DNA from: Prostheceraeus crozeri
Taxonomy: Eukaryota; Platyhelminthes; Polycladida; Euryleptidae
Direction: 5' to 3'
DNA length: 64,000 nucleotides
NCBI GenBank assembly: GCA_907163375.1
Contig: CAJQUW010012668.1
Span: 96,285 to 160,284, forward strand
Part shown: one piece after another, positions 10,257 to 22,378 of the stretch
How the letters are laid out: each line of letters begins with the position of its first letter
Numbering within the stretch: position 1 is the first letter of the stretch
Notes under the pieces: model-generated
What the model saw: only the letters and a program-made list of their open reading frames with translations
Told to the model about the DNA's origin: nothing
Databases searched by the model: none
Position numbers and translations under genes: made by a program

Positions 10257-12282
10257 GCAACCACTCTCAATCGTCCGACCGCATATAAAGAAAGTGCAGA
10301 CGTTAGATGTAGAAGAAGGAACAAAGTAATACCTAATGTGTGCTAAGGTTATCCCAACTTGCTGATACTTCATTCGTGTTGTCTTCCAAAGTAAATTTGA
10401 GAATCCATGTCTAAGAATTTAAAAATTTTGAACCCGAGCTCTGATAATATTTGAATTATTTCATAAATTGTAGGTGTCAGTAGCTAAGATATTGACTGTC
10501 TGCAAATAGGTACACTGCACTGTATTTGATGATGCTCTATTCTAATTTGGTTTAATATTTTTGATTAGTAATTGAATAGTCTTACCTAAAGATTAACGCA
10601 GAAAAAAATTGCCACACAAGTTAATGACTTTCAATGAATTATTTTTCTTCTGTTGTTACTAATTAGTTCTGAAAGCAGTAGTGTGTAAAATATGGAAATT
10701 TTCTCTACATAGTTTTTGTACCGTCTGTTGTGTGTTGGCCTTGGACACTGCCTTGGAGCATGGGGGTATTTCATCATGCTCACCTAAGCTTAATTTACAT
10801 ATTACCGTGTCCATTAGCTAGGGCTGGACGAAATTTGTTAGTTCATGTCAATTGCTTCATAGGCAGGGAGTTTTCTGGTGTTCTGAGCTTATTCCAGATC
10901 TTCACATACCGAAGTCATTTTCGTTATAATAGGAAGTTATGTAGAAATAGTAAAGCTACTTTATGAAGGCCTTGCTTTGTAGTCGTTGATCCCAGAATAC
11001 GTGTAGTGCTGTATCGATTGCTCAATGATTAAGTCATAGCTTAGATGATAAAATCTAGAGCTTCAGCATGAGATCTATGATCGTAACAAAAGAAATTTGA
11101 CACTTGTAGAGATGTCGTTATCCTTTTGATTGCTTGTACATGTGTACTGGTCCCCGTCAACTGCCAACCACCTACAGCAACCACTCCCCTACAACGACCA
11201 ATTTCAGACATGCTATTTTGAAGTTTTGCCCCTCTCAGCGACCACATGTAGACAGAAGTGAGTGAATAAGATTAATCACGTACCTTTCTGACCTCACTTT
11301 CTAAAGCCACAGCTTCAACAAAATTTTCCTTTGCTCGCATCGCATGTGAAACAATAATTGAGATAAAGAAGGCAGTTCAACGTAGCAAAGTGCGTCAAGG
11401 TAACAAAGTTTAAAAAAAGCAAGCTAATGACTAGTTAATTTTCAATAGGTACAAAGCATGATTTAAAAGAAAAGTTTTATATCCTTAAATGTCTAAAAAT
11501 TTTAAAAATACTTACTAGAAGGACAGACAACGCTTCTCCTCTCCTCATGTGTAATTAATTGGCGAGTAAGTCGTTCTGTTCAAAATTATGTTTATCACTT
11601 ATATATTGAAAAGATCCTATTTAACAGTCTGCCCATTCAGATGATAAGAGGACAGGTCTGTTTCCAATCAAAATACCAGATCTAGCTAATAACACAGCGG
11701 GATTACGCTATCTAAAATCTACCAGGTGTGTAAGAGAATTAATATTAGTTCCTTAAGCTAAAACGTGAAATAGAATTGTACAAAATATGCATACAAATTA
11801 TTTGACTATTTTTAATGAGGTCATCAACAGGAACTTGGTCAGGACGATTGCGTTTCGACCGCTTAATCCTGGACGCTCAAACCCGACCAAGCGCGGTCCT
11901 GTACATTTAAGATGCACAGCCTCAAAAATTAAATTTATAATAGAGAAAGATTAGCATCTATCAAAAAAATAGTCACTATTGACTGAAATGTACCTCAGTC
12001 ATTTGGAAGAAGGACAGAGTCCAGCCAGTAGACACAGAGAAGACTGGCTAACCCTTAAATGAATGAATTAATGTGTGTCGCTTTCAAGCAACTATTGTAT
12101 TTTGCCAATTACTGTTCTTAGAAAACGCCACGATGAGCTTGTGGTTTTATATTTTTTAAACCTACAATAGACATTAATGCAGCATTCATATCCAACATTG
12201 CGTAACTATAGTTATGCTTACCTCACAAATCACAGCAGGCCTAATTTCAAAAATGTTCGATTTAGTAAAAGAAAATGTACAT
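10257..12282. other. Unassigned region
   Basis: About 2 kb with no supported gene on either strand. Scattered short open frames lack domain signatures. No repeat pair was found. Confidence 0.45.
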
Positions 12283-13800
12283 CAGGGTGTCTAGTATTAA
12301 AAAAGTCACAAATGATCATGAAAAGTCATATAAACAGATTTTGAGTCATAAAATGTCATAAGATTTTCTTTATGGTCATGAAATTTTATGCAGTAGATGC
12401 GGTTGTGAAACAAGCCGGGCGCAAATCCAAACAGACGTTGACAATTGTCTCACACACTGTCGCAGTTTCATCAGTGCGATTCTTTGCAAACTTAGGGAAC
12501 GAAGTCCGCTTAAGCATTCTTTCCTCCTTTCTTGTTCCGGTCTTCAACCATGATTGATGGCTTCTGACGAAGAAAGAAAGAAAGAAAAAGCTCATATCTG
12601 ATGCTCTTCAGCACTTGGTAGATAAATCCAATTGATGACCGGAGAAGTTGACCAGGAAAAGAATGTTAATTTAAAATGCGTATATCAAGGAAGGAGGAAT
12701 TGGCAAGAGATCAAGCCGGATTTGCGCCTTGATCAGTTTCTCTTCGATATTACCGAAGATTACTCCCTCGGTTTGCAAAAGTTCTTGGAGATCGTCCTGT
12801 GTCTGTCTCACGGACAAGCTTCGATCGAGAAGGGTTCTAAGTCAACAAATCACTCATCATTAAGAATCAATTGGAGCGCAATTTTATTGTGCATAAGATC
12901 ATCCACGATCAGATTCATTTCAAATGTGATTCTGATGTGGAAAACAATCGAATCGCGAGCGCATAACCAGTGTTTATTCAGTCCATTCTCGCTATAAAGC
13001 TTCGAAGGTTGCAGATTCACGTAAGCGTCAATTAGAATAGAAGGCAGTTGAAGAAAAGAGAAGCCGAATTGCTGGCCGAGAAAAACGAAAGAAAAAGACT
13101 TCGTGCACAATGAGAGCATATAAACAACGAAATTGCTTCGCTCAAGAAGTGGATTGTTTTTCGACGAGATTTGATATAAGATACTCGTATATGGATTTGA
13201 TGTAGATTGTTTGGATGTTTCTTTTGTATAATCTCTTTTTCAAGAAATTAATATCAAGATAAATGTACGTACTTGATAGAGATTGTTAGGTTATAGATAC
13301 TTTCCATTATTTATATATTGTTGGATGCAAGCTTTAATGAAAATCGTTTGAATATTTTTGATATTGTTATACATGCAGATTATTTGGCTATGGATTTTCG
13401 TCGGATAGCTTCTTTTTTTAAAATAATGATAAGAACATTAAAAAGGATTTGGATAACTCTGTACTTTGATGCTATTTGACTACATGTACAATTTATCCTC
13501 AGTTGCTATGATGTATACATTGATTAAAAGTTTTTCTTGGTTCGACGTTGAACTGCATCCGTTAATAAAATTCTTTGTTAAGTCTTGTGACCAACGTATG
13601 ACAAATTGATGGAGTTCGCAAGTACATTCTTGCGGAAAATATACCAACTCAAAGAAGGTAGAAAAATAGATAAAGTACGTATATTTGAATTAACTGTATA
13701 ATTCTCATTATTTGGCATGTAGAAGCAGTGGTCATAAAAAAGTCACCTAAAGTCATGAATTGTCATTGAAAAAAATTTTATGAACTCGCTAGACAGCCTG
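12283..13800 (+). mobile_element. hAT-like element, decayed, with iterated GTCAT motif
   Basis: Left end CAGGGTGTCTAGTA and right end, read inward, CAGGCTGTCTAGCG. Subterminal sequence on both sides repeats a GTCAT(A/G)AAA-like word: AAAAGTCATATAAAC, GAGTCATAAAATGTCATAAG, ATGGTCATGAAATTT on the left; GGTCATAAAAAAGTCAC, AAGTCATGAATTGTCATT on the right. A degraded transposase C-terminus lies inside. Flanks GTACAT and ATACGC are too different to call a target duplication. Family assignment rests on the ends and the C-terminal motif shared with the elements at 37-41 kb and 46-48 kb. Confidence 0.65.
12700..13140 (+). pseudogene. hAT-like transposase C-terminal remnant
   Basis: DLRLDQFLFDITEDYSLGLQ and LEIVLCLSHGQASIEKG read in one frame. 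After a one-base shift near 12835 the next frame gives NKSLIIKNQLERNF. Together these match the SHGNAxVExGFSVNxSLLxxN block seen in the other hAT-like elements of this window. A Lys/Glu-rich tail (KKREAELLAEKNERKR) follows near 13050. Only the C-terminal dimerisation part remains, with a frameshift and stops. Confidence 0.6.
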
Positions 13801-14182
13801 ATACGCAGTCATGCATGATCACTTCATTGAGATGTAGCGTCGATGCTCGAAATACATGTTGGCTATCTATCACAAACATTACAGTCATTGTCTTCATGGG
13901 CATCACGCTTCTTTTCTGATGTGATGTTATGGAAATTCACATCGTCTCTCTTGCTAACCTATTTTCTTTCTTTTTACAAACTTAGTTTCACTTGTAACTT
14001 CGCTTTGAATCGCGATGTAGCAGCTTTTGCGCCGTGGATGATGTTAAAGATTAGAATGATCAACCAAATTTAGTAAATCCCCTCGTTTGTGAGCAGCACC
14101 TTCAGCTAAAACAGCAAAACGGGCGTTCGTTATGTGACATTATGTAAATATGCATGGGACTAACGAGGAATGTAAAATTATC

Positions 14183-14260
14183 AATTCACAGCAAGATGGA
14201 GCCCCTCCAAAAACTACACGGAAAGCTCGAGAATTTCTCAACTTACAATTAAAGGACAGT
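14183..14260 (+). pseudogene. Tc1/mariner transposase fragment
   Basis: A short stretch reads NSQQDGAPPKTTRKAREFLN. QQDGAPP(H) is the second catalytic-D block of Tc1/mariner transposases, followed by the usual R..REFL helix. The histidine is Lys here. No other catalytic block was found nearby, so this is a lone remnant. Confidence 0.5.
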
Positions 14261-16080
14261 TTGTTTTGTTATTTGGTTAAGTTCCGTGCTCAACTAGAGT
14301 CATGACCTTGCCTCTAGCGACAATGATGCATGAGGAAAAAGAAGATTCAACATGCACGACATGTACTTTTTTTGTGTGTGTTACATATGTTAGTATATGT
14401 TTGTTACATATACTGTGTGACGAACTTGCAAAGAATTTCATTATGACAAAGTCACCTATGATCGCACATTTATTGTTTATTGACTTAAAGGTCCTATAAG
14501 CTGGTCCACTTGATAAGTAAAACTTTGAATAATATAAAACAGCTTAGAATAGATGCTGCAGATGGAAAAACATCATGCATAGGACCCGCCCTAAAACTAC
14601 TTGCAGGCCCGGGCGCCTATTATCAGCCGCAAGGCAGTGACGTACATTCTCGACTTCAGGCTGATGTTGTCGAGTCGACAATGTCGACTACATGATATTA
14701 ATAGCGTCCTACATATCCATGTTGGCGCATAGAATCAATGTGCGTTAATACTGTCACACGCATTATGTTATTGGTGCTGAGTTGCTCGAACCGCACGTCC
14801 AGTAGTTTCTGAATAAATTATGTATAAATTTTTATTTAGCCACTTTCTCCTTAAAAATTAGAAATTATTGGGATTTTCCTTGGAAAATACCAAAAGTCAC
14901 GCAAAAACGTCACTAAATGGTGTCTGGTTTGTGTAAAAAATAATTCCAATTGCATTTTTTATTATGTCTGCGGTAGGCAGGAAGACTATGAAGTCTACAC
15001 AGAAATGAATGACTGAAAGGCAACACACGGGTAAGGAAATTGTTGTGATCAATGTGTGTGTGTCTTCATATACCTACACTTGTTCTTACGCTTGGCAAAG
15101 TTACACATCGTTTTATAAATTTGTCACTGTTTCCATAGTATTTCCTTGCTGCTGAGCAAGAAACGGGCGTATTTTTCTACTATGCTTACTTAAATATTAG
15201 CAGTGAGCGCATTGTGGAATTTATCTAAATTTTCCTATGACTGCAGACGATTTCTTATGTTCGAAACATCTCATCTGTCAACATTTTTCTTCAGATTGTC
15301 AGTCGCCATTTCCCTCGCATCGACGTTGGTTCATTGGCCTCTCGTAAAGCAATCGCCTCTCGCTTCCTACGCTCAGATGTTCGTCTATTATCCCAAAAAG
15401 TTCACGACACTTGTAACGCTCCTCCAGAAGAAAGTGAAAATAAATCTGATATCCTGGAGTATGATTAGTGATCTTTCTGAGGACGCCTAATGATCTCCCA
15501 CCGTACTTTTAAGAATATTTTTTAATTTATCGCCTAAATTTACCCAGACTTCCAAAATATTGCTGTTCGACACATCCAGTGATGATAATGATGCCTTAGA
15601 CGATAACTTTACATGAACTTTGTTAAGCTTGTTTTTTTGATATGTCGCTGTGTATCAATTTGACTCAAGAATCTTTTAGTACATTTTCTTTTTTAGAATA
15701 TGGACTTTTCATTCATAACCATTATGTGTAGTTGATTCTATCTTATGTCAGCGCACCACAAAAGCAACCTCAACATACAACTATAAGTATTAAAGCTAGT
15801 GAAAATACGCTTCACATATTGATAGCAACAAAAGAGCAAATCAGCTAGATTTAAGTTGTTTCAACTCAAATCCAATTTTAAGTGAATTTTCTATATCAAA
15901 CTCTGATAGTCTGTTAAAACCATCAATGGTCTGGTTTAAACCATCAAGAATTTTAGCTAGCATGTGGATATCGCATTGATTGCACTGTATTATGAGATTG
16001 CGTTGCTCAAGAATTTAGTCCATCAGATTCAAGTAAGATCATCACTCAACTGATTTTAGTATTTTGAACTTCACGGAATG
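14261..16080. other. Unassigned region
   Basis: About 1.8 kb without a supported gene. A 95-codon plus-strand frame at 15203-15490 has no recognised domain. No RNA gene or clear repeat was seen. Confidence 0.4.
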
Positions 16081-16084
16081 TGAG

Positions 16085-16235
16085 CGAGACAATGGAGCCT
16101 CGATCGGCAGTAGGCGGATAACTAGAGAAAAGCAAACGGTGGCATATAGAGCGAATATGCCGCAAAATATAACGGAATGGTAGCATGATATTCTGTAGCT
16201 GACATCCGCCATTCGTTCCCACAGGGAAGATGAGG
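16085..16235 (+). repeat. Dispersed repeat, copy 1 (partner near 30830-30990)
   Basis: Words such as ATATAGAGCG, GTAGCATGATATTCTG, AGCTGACATCCGCCA and TTCGTTCCCACAGGGAAG occur in the same order and orientation at about 30868-30990. The second copy has additional GC-rich segments between them. The element type is unknown. Confidence 0.6.
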
Positions 16236-16507
16236 CAAGTAATCTTGAAAATCTCGATGGTTGGCGTTTCGGGGAACTCGATCGTTTCTTGCAGCGGAGG
16301 CCGATGATTTGTAGTAAATTTAATTTTCGTTTGTAGCAAATTTGAGTTGCGTTTAAATAACTTTGCATAACTCTAAGTAAAATTGACTCACTTACACTTG
16401 CTTAAATCATGTTTAAAGACAACGAACATTACAATTCACAAGCTTTCACCTGCTGCCTAAAACGAATATTCGAGAAATTTTCAAAATAAAGTGATGGACA
16501 TAGAGTA

Positions 16508-16705
16508 GGGATAGAGTGTCGACTCAAAGCAGTATCTGTATACAGTGATCAAAAGATTCAGTTTTTTGCGGACGTTCGCGTGGTCCAAAACAATATTTGA
16601 GCAGTTTTAAAGCATCCTAACTAAGCGGAAATTCAGCTGATTATCGAGGGAATTTCATGATCCGTTTTATAATGGAAGTCTTCATGAAAAAGTCGACATC
16701 TTTTG
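16508..16705 (+). repeat. Dispersed repeat, copy 1 (partner at 53362-53690)
   Basis: GAGTGTCGACTCAAA, GTATCTGTATACAGTGA, TTTTTTGCGGA, AAGCTGATTATC-like and AAGTCTTCAT...GTCGACATCTT occur in order here and at 53362-53690, same strand. The second copy has ~130 extra bases in the middle. Both carry GTCGAC near each end. Probably a non-autonomous element. Confidence 0.55.
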
Positions 16706-16713
16706 CCTAGTGG

Positions 16714-16873
16714 GGTGCTGCGTAGGCAACCAATGTTCTGCCTAGTAAGCACCATAGATAAACTGCCAAGTTTTATGATAATTGCTTAGTATGGTGCTGC
16801 GTAGGCTGTCAATGTTCTGCATAGCATAAGCACTATAAATAAACTGCGAAGTTTAATATTAATTGCTTGGAAT
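16714..16873. repeat. Two-unit ~79-bp tandem repeat
   Basis: Unit 1 (16714-16792) and unit 2 (16793-16873) both begin GGTGCTGCGTAGGC, pass through CAATGTTCTGC and ATAAACTGC(C/G)AAGTTT, and end ATTGCTT. They differ at about a fifth of positions, so the duplication is not recent. Confidence 0.75.
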
Positions 16874-17950
16874 GGGACTGTTTGACCCAGCAAGCTGTGT
16901 GCTAAATATGACAACATCATTGAGATCAGTGCGCTTCCCGCAGTTGCTGCCGATGAAATTTACAAAAAAATTAATAATGAAACTTTTCATGTATTAACAT
17001 AGCAACAGCTAGGACTCATAATATACAACGGATAGTGGAAAAATTCATTCACATCATATAAGAGCATGCATGCAGTTGTTCCAATTCTACGAAGCGCTGA
17101 AATAAATAACTAGATAAAAGTAAACATTCATAGAAAAGGTAAGAGTATCCTCTGCGATACTTCCTTAATTTGAGGAAAGCCCGAAAGCGAGAGATGTTGT
17201 CGACTTCCAATTTATATTGTTTTTGCGAGGCCTTTCGATTAGTCACTACAAGAAGCTGTCTTCGGCTATCTTAGCCTCCTAGTGACTGAAAAGGCCTCGC
17301 TAAAGAATAAAAATTAGAAGTCGAATGCATGAATTCAACCTTCCTCAAATTTGGATAAAAAATGTTTGGCCCTCTAAGTCTCTTCAGTGAAATACTTCCT
17401 CAAGTTTAAGAAAGCATGCAGTTCCAAAGTCTTTTAAAGGACGGCCCAAGCTGCATTACTTATGAAAACAGCAGTTTCGCCGTCGTCGTGGACAGTCTAG
17501 CAAGGTTTTCGTCTAACATTTTGTTGGGTCAATTGTCTCAGTTCAACTGTAAGCCTAGTCAACATTTAGACCCAGAGTATGCATAAGATTGTTGTTTCTT
17601 GAAACAATTTTCTTACTAGTTTCTTTCAAGTGAGCTAGATTTTACAGACTATAATGCATGCATTATTGTTCCTATCTCCATTATTAGAGTGTAGGCCTAA
17701 CCTATGCATATATAGGCTATACTACACATTTTCTTGATAGGGTTAGTCTACAGCCAATTTATAACAGTCTATATTACGAAATCATCATTCCGAATCATCA
17801 ATTATAAGCTTATTTGTTACAGTACTGCATGCTGCTTTGACTCAAGCAATCCGCTTCTGCACCCATCACACGTGACCTCGATGCATCGGTGGTCGCGTGA
17901 TTTCGAAGTACAGAGACAAGAGAGAGCGAAGTAACATACGATTATCTGAC
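16874..17950. other. Unassigned region upstream of piggyBac remnant
   Basis: No supported coding block until the piggyBac homology begins. The last 200 bases may hold more decayed transposase but no motif is clear enough to call. Confidence 0.4.
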
Positions 17951-18379
17951 AATGTGACCTTGAAGACGATTGCTTCAAGGGTGGGGTCGACACCTTGGAC
18001 AAACTCATCAGCACATATAGCTGCAAGAGACGTCGATGGCCCATGGTGGTATTTTCTTATATCATCGACACTGCTGCAGCAAATTCATTTATTGTTTATC
18101 TCCTTGGTTGAGTACAACAAAAACAAGAGTCATCGTCGGCGGATGTTTCTATTTGATCTCGGCTCTCAATTGATTGAAGATTTCGTCGGAAGACGCTGTC
18201 CAGACGAAGTCCAAGGTCCTCTTCAGCCCATTTTAAAACTGAATGCAAACTGGGGATTCTTCCCCAAAGCGTGGACGTTGCAAATTATGCCCAAGGAATT
18301 TGGACAGGAAAGTTACAGGTGTAGTGTTTGTACTACTTTTATCTGCAAGGATCACATTTTCTGTGACTCATGTCCTTGA
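17951..18379 (+). pseudogene. piggyBac-type transposase C-terminal remnant
   Basis: One frame (17951-18106) reads KGGVDTLDKLISTYSCKRRR, then WPMVVFSYIIDTAAANSFIV. This is the GVDxxDQ...YS..R.RWP block, with the last catalytic D, of piggyBac transposases. A shift near 18100 leads to HRRRMFLFDLGSQLIEDFVG and the C-terminal cysteine-rich finger CSVCTTFICKDHIFCDSCP, ending at a stop at 18379. N-terminal and earlier catalytic parts are absent. Terminal repeats and TTAA duplications were not found. The nearest family is the piggyBac/PGBD group; it is dead as it stands. Confidence 0.75.
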
Positions 18380-18736
18380 CTGCACATGGGGTTTGCAATT
18401 ACATGTATAGTATTTTTGATAGACAACGTAAGTTTTAGATACAATTTACTTTGTTTTGACTACAGACAATAAGCTTATGTGGGATATTGACGTAAGCCAT
18501 TCAAAATGTTTCCTAGTTCTGAAAGGAAAACGGAGCAGCAACCAGTACCAGGAACAGTACATGACTTTACATTGCAGATTGCACGTACATACATCCACAA
18601 AATACGCTCAGTACTTAGCCTAGTGCCAAAACATGATATACAAGGTTTGCTAACAACCGGCTACTTGAGACGCAATTATGTTTATTATTGATGTTTATTA
18701 TAACTGTGGAGATAATTTATTACACTGTGGATCCGT
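18380..18736. other. Spacer, nothing recognised
   Basis: Follows the piggyBac remnant. It may contain its 3' end, but no terminal repeat was identified. Confidence 0.4.
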
Positions 18737-19324
18737 GGGGTCAGCATATGAACCAGGGGCGCGGGAACCATGGGGGCAGTGGGGGCAGCTGCCCCCACAA
18801 TAAAACCTCTCTGGGGGCAAGCCATACATCCTGCCCCCACAATAAATAATTGAAGTAGTAAAATCTATAATAAACGCTAGACGATCGTAGATTAAAAAGA
18901 AGAACTTATTTCCCTTAAAAATCGGTTCATGGATTTAAATATCGTATTGTTTATCGCAACGCAATGGTATAGTGTTCATGATGTCAATCCTCGTCATTTA
19001 TTGACCTGACAAGTGACTACCTTTCTGAATTAAGATAATGATTTTAACACTCGAAACAACAGACACTTAATACATCGAAAAATATCATGCAAATAGTGGA
19101 AGTATGAAAGTGTGTGCCAAACCGCATACTGTAATGAAAAAAAGACGCTGCGTCAGCGTGCATGCGTCACTACCACGATTGAAATCGATCAATATTTCTT
19201 TTTGTCGACGTCTATCATTCCACGCCAATCTGCGGTTACTTCGCTCACTTGCAGGCTTCTCTGTGGTTGTGTATTAAGTTTCTACTGTGATAACGTGTCT
19301 TGTTGTTTATTACTTTGCAATGTG

Positions 19325-20868
19325 CGTGAATTTTATTTATTTATTTTATTTATTTCGGAGCACATTACATGAGGGCGTTATATCACCGAAGTGAATTCTA
19401 GGCCGCTTCACAAATTTCATAAAAACTTGTTCAAAAGATATACATTTAAAAGTCTCTTAAAAGTACTAAAACAGTCAGCCAGTCTCAATTCACTAGGTAG
19501 GTCATTCCAAAGCCCAGGAGCAGCCACGCTAAAGCTTCTGCCACCGAAGGTAGAGCGTCGACAGGTCTGCACTTCCAGCATTTTGACATCTGCGGAACGT
19601 AGGCTCCGTCTGCTCAGATTGACTGTTGTCTCTCTCAGATGGACGGACAGATAAGTTGGTGCTGAGCCCTGAATACACTGAAACGTCAGAGAGTTCATCC
19701 GTCGTTCAATCCTTCCTTGTATGGGAAGCCACCCAAGCTGACGTAGGAGTGGACTTATGTGACAACGGCGATCGGAGTTGAAGACGAGGACGAGCGCTGG
19801 TGTTTATGACTCTCTGCAGACGATGCAAATTAGATGCCGGTAGGCCACAATAGCATGACACACAGTAGTCCAATCTGGAAAGCACCAGAGTGCTTGCCAA
19901 AGTCCTTGTCGCGTCAGATGTCAGGCAACTCCGTATCGACCTTATCCGTCGCAGAGCCGAAAAACATGTGGATACTGTTCTTGAGATGTTCTCTCGCATG
20001 CTGAGCTCAGAGTCGACAATTGCTCCCAAGCATCGAATGCTGGATGCTGGAGATATCATAACACCACGCAGGTTCACAGGACCAAGTTGCACCGCACCAC
20101 GTCGCTTGGGAGAGACGCACCACATTATTCGTGACTTGGATGAATTTAGCAGGATTCTGTTTGACGACAACCAAGAAATGCACCCCATCCACACATTCTG
20201 ATAGTCTGTCTTGCAATTCATAGGCATCTGATGGGCTACATGAGCTGTGAATGAAAAATGTCGTCTGCACAGAGATGAACCTGGAAGTCAAAGCCCTGGA
20301 CTAATGTTGAGACGTCGCGTGTGTAGATTAAGAACAAGATCGGGCCAAGGACAGACCCTTGAGGCACACCACATAGATAAGGTCGAGATGTTGAGACAGA
20401 AGATCTATACTTCACCACAATTGTTCGGTTGTTGAGATAAGACCTGAACCAATCAATCACTAACCCGGAAAGTCCGAAGGAATGCTGAAGACGGCGTAAA
20501 AGAATATCATGATCCACACTGTCGAAGGCTGAAGTCTGATCTAGGGTTGACAGCAAAGACACCCGGCCACTATCCATCGCCGTCAGTAGGTCTGATAGCA
20601 TTTTCAGAAGTACAGTCTTCGTAGAACAGCCCCGACGATAGGCTGACTGAATACTGGGCAAAAGGTTATTTGCATCAATGAAACTTCACAATTGATTTGC
20701 AACATACTTCTCAAGAAGTTTGCAAATGACGGGCACAGTCGTAATCATTCGATAAGAGGAACATGAATGTTGGTCTGAAGACCCAGTCTTTGGTATTGGA
20801 CGCAAGTTGATCACTTTCCAAGTTTCAGGAAAAACCCCACCAGACAGACAATTGGTCACACTAAGCCA
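19325..20868 (-). mobile_element. CR1/L2-like LINE inserted in the hAT
   Basis: Minus-strand RT fragments in order: LVWLSVTNCLSGGVFPETWK and LRPIPKTGSSDQHSCSSYR (near 20860-20700), QSAYRRGCSTKTVLL, TSAFDSVDHDILL (palm D), CGVPQGSVLGPILFLIYT, LCADDIF (DD box), LLNSSKSR, LSRLDYCVSCYCGLPASNL, and the C-terminal AAPGLWNDLPSELR...FKRLLNVYLL. These are the hallmarks of CR1/L2-type RT. A TTTATTTATTTATTTTATTT run at 19333-19355 is the simple-repeat tail (ATAAA-type on the coding strand). The copy is 5' truncated inside the RT near 20868, where hAT coding sequence resumes, and carries several frameshifts. Confidence 0.85.
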
Positions 20869-21889
20869 AACTAGATGGTGCGTACGCGGAGTTGCAATTC
20901 GAAATGTCGTGGAGAATTTCAAAGAAGTAAAAGAGACTGTCATGGAACTATCAAATGATGAAAATGTCCGTCCGATGTCAAAGGGTCTCATTCAGAGCTT
21001 ATCAAAGAAAGCGAACAAAGCTAAAACCTATGTTGCCCTTGACTTATGCTGCAAGGTGTTCGAACCGTGTGGTGAAACGGCTCGAGCTTTACAAAAATCT
21101 GACATCTCACCCCGCGAATCTCTCTCAGCAATTGAGATATTGCGTCAAACGCTTGTAAATGTAAGGGAAGACATACCTCAGTATATTCAAGATGCCTCCG
21201 TCAAAGCAATCAATATGAATCTGACTCCTCCACCAGCCACGCGACAAACCAAGACGCCAGCTAGATTCCGTCATGATGGCATAGCCGCAGGTCGAGAGGA
21301 TGAATGTCGTGAATCTGCGTTTGATCAAATCCGAATTTCAATGTATGAAGGTGTTGATATAATGCTGAGGGAGTTGGACGATCGCTTCTGCTCAGATGGA
21401 TTAAAGTTAGCGGTCCTTAGAGAAGAAGCGATTCTCGAAGCTGCTCGGCAGCGCCAAACAATACCGAACATACATGTAGACCAACTTCAACTGCCACCTG
21501 TTTTCGGCAAAACAAGACTGGAATTTCAGCTTCAACAGTTGAATGATTTGATGCTAAATGAAAAAATGGCTGAACCGACCATACGTGAAATTGCTAAGGT
21601 CATCGGTCAGAAAGACATTCTCGTTCAGACTCTATTTTCAGAGGTTATTCGACTCTTATCTCTGTGTCTTTCTCAGCCATCTTCAAACGCATCTTCGGAG
21701 AGAGCCTTCTCTGCACTCCGGCGACTAAAAACTTGGCAGCGATCAACTATCGGGCAAAAGCGTCTAACTCATCTTGCCATCATGTCAACAAACCGAGAGG
21801 TGTTGCGGTCTTTAGATCGTAATAAGCTCATGCGCGATTTTATCAGTCGTACTGCGGAGAGACGTGCTGTCTTTGGTCAACTTGATTAG
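20868..21889 (+). pseudogene. hAT transposase, 3' half
   Basis: Directly after the LINE junction the plus frame reads TRWCVRGVAIRNVVENFKEV, the TRW block in the hAT RNase H-like core. It runs open for ~340 residues to a TAG-type end at 21889. The C-terminal dimerisation domain is clear: SNASSERAFSALRRLKTWQR followed by LTHLAIMSTNRE. The BED finger and the first catalytic region are missing; the 570 bp between the left end and the LINE show no coding match. So this is an internally deleted copy, later hit by the LINE. Confidence 0.85.
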
Positions 21890-22378
21890 ACTATTTTACC
21901 GTATTTTGTTAAATTCGTCTGTGTATATAGGTGTATCGCAATTTTATATTCTATGTTTTTGCAACTTTTCATCAATAAAATTCATGACATTATTATGTAC
22001 TTCTTAATTTACCCAAAGTATCTAGCGTTCATAACTTAAACTTACAGAAACCTATGTAGACTGCACTACGACTCTAAAGTAATGTCATAAACAGAGCAAC
22101 TGTATATTGCTTACATATGTCATAGCAGAAACAATATTTTTTGCCCCCACAATCAAAAAATCGTTCCCGCGCCCCTGATATGAACCCATTTACCATTATG
22201 ACCTCTTTGCACATTGCACATGCAGTAGCATGCATAAAATAAAGCCTTAATATTTGCATGTTCTAACTTCTAAGATACACTGATAAACGCCTATTACAAC
22301 TGCAGCCTACAGAAGACGCAATTTTGCTTAACTGGGGGATAATTGATATTAGAACCAGTGGAGTCATACGCTGACCCC

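Larger units (their letters stand above)
18754..22177 (+). mobile_element. hAT element with 8-bp target duplication
   Basis: Ends are CAGGGGCGCGGGAACCA and, inverted, CAGGGGCGCGGGAACGA. Both continue into CCCCCAC-rich subterminal sequence (TGCCCCCACAATAAA; TTGCCCCCACAATC). Flanks are a perfect 8-bp direct repeat ATATGAAC (18746-18753 and 22178-22185), the classic hAT signature. The 3424-bp interval contains the transposase 3' half on the plus strand and an inserted LINE on the minus strand. Confidence 0.92.
18737..22378. mobile_element. Possible outer element with GGGGTCAGC ends
   Basis: GGGGTCAGCATATGA at the left and TCATACGCTGACCCC at the right are near-perfect inverted copies. The hAT element at 18754-22177 sits within the left one. 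A compact palindrome of the same word, GGGGTCACACGCTGACCCC, occurs at about 31033-31050, followed by the same ATTTACCGTTAG-type flank. After removing the hAT only ~200 bp remain, so this would be a small MITE. No target duplication was resolved. Confidence 0.4.

Noticed and set aside
12277-13806. Six-base target duplication for the 12283-13800 element
   Set aside because: GTACAT and ATACGC agree at only three positions, too few to call.
20807-20867. Start of the long plus-strand frame 20807-21889
   Set aside because: The first ~20 codons are antisense LINE sequence. Genuine hAT transposase similarity begins only at TRWCVRG near 20868.
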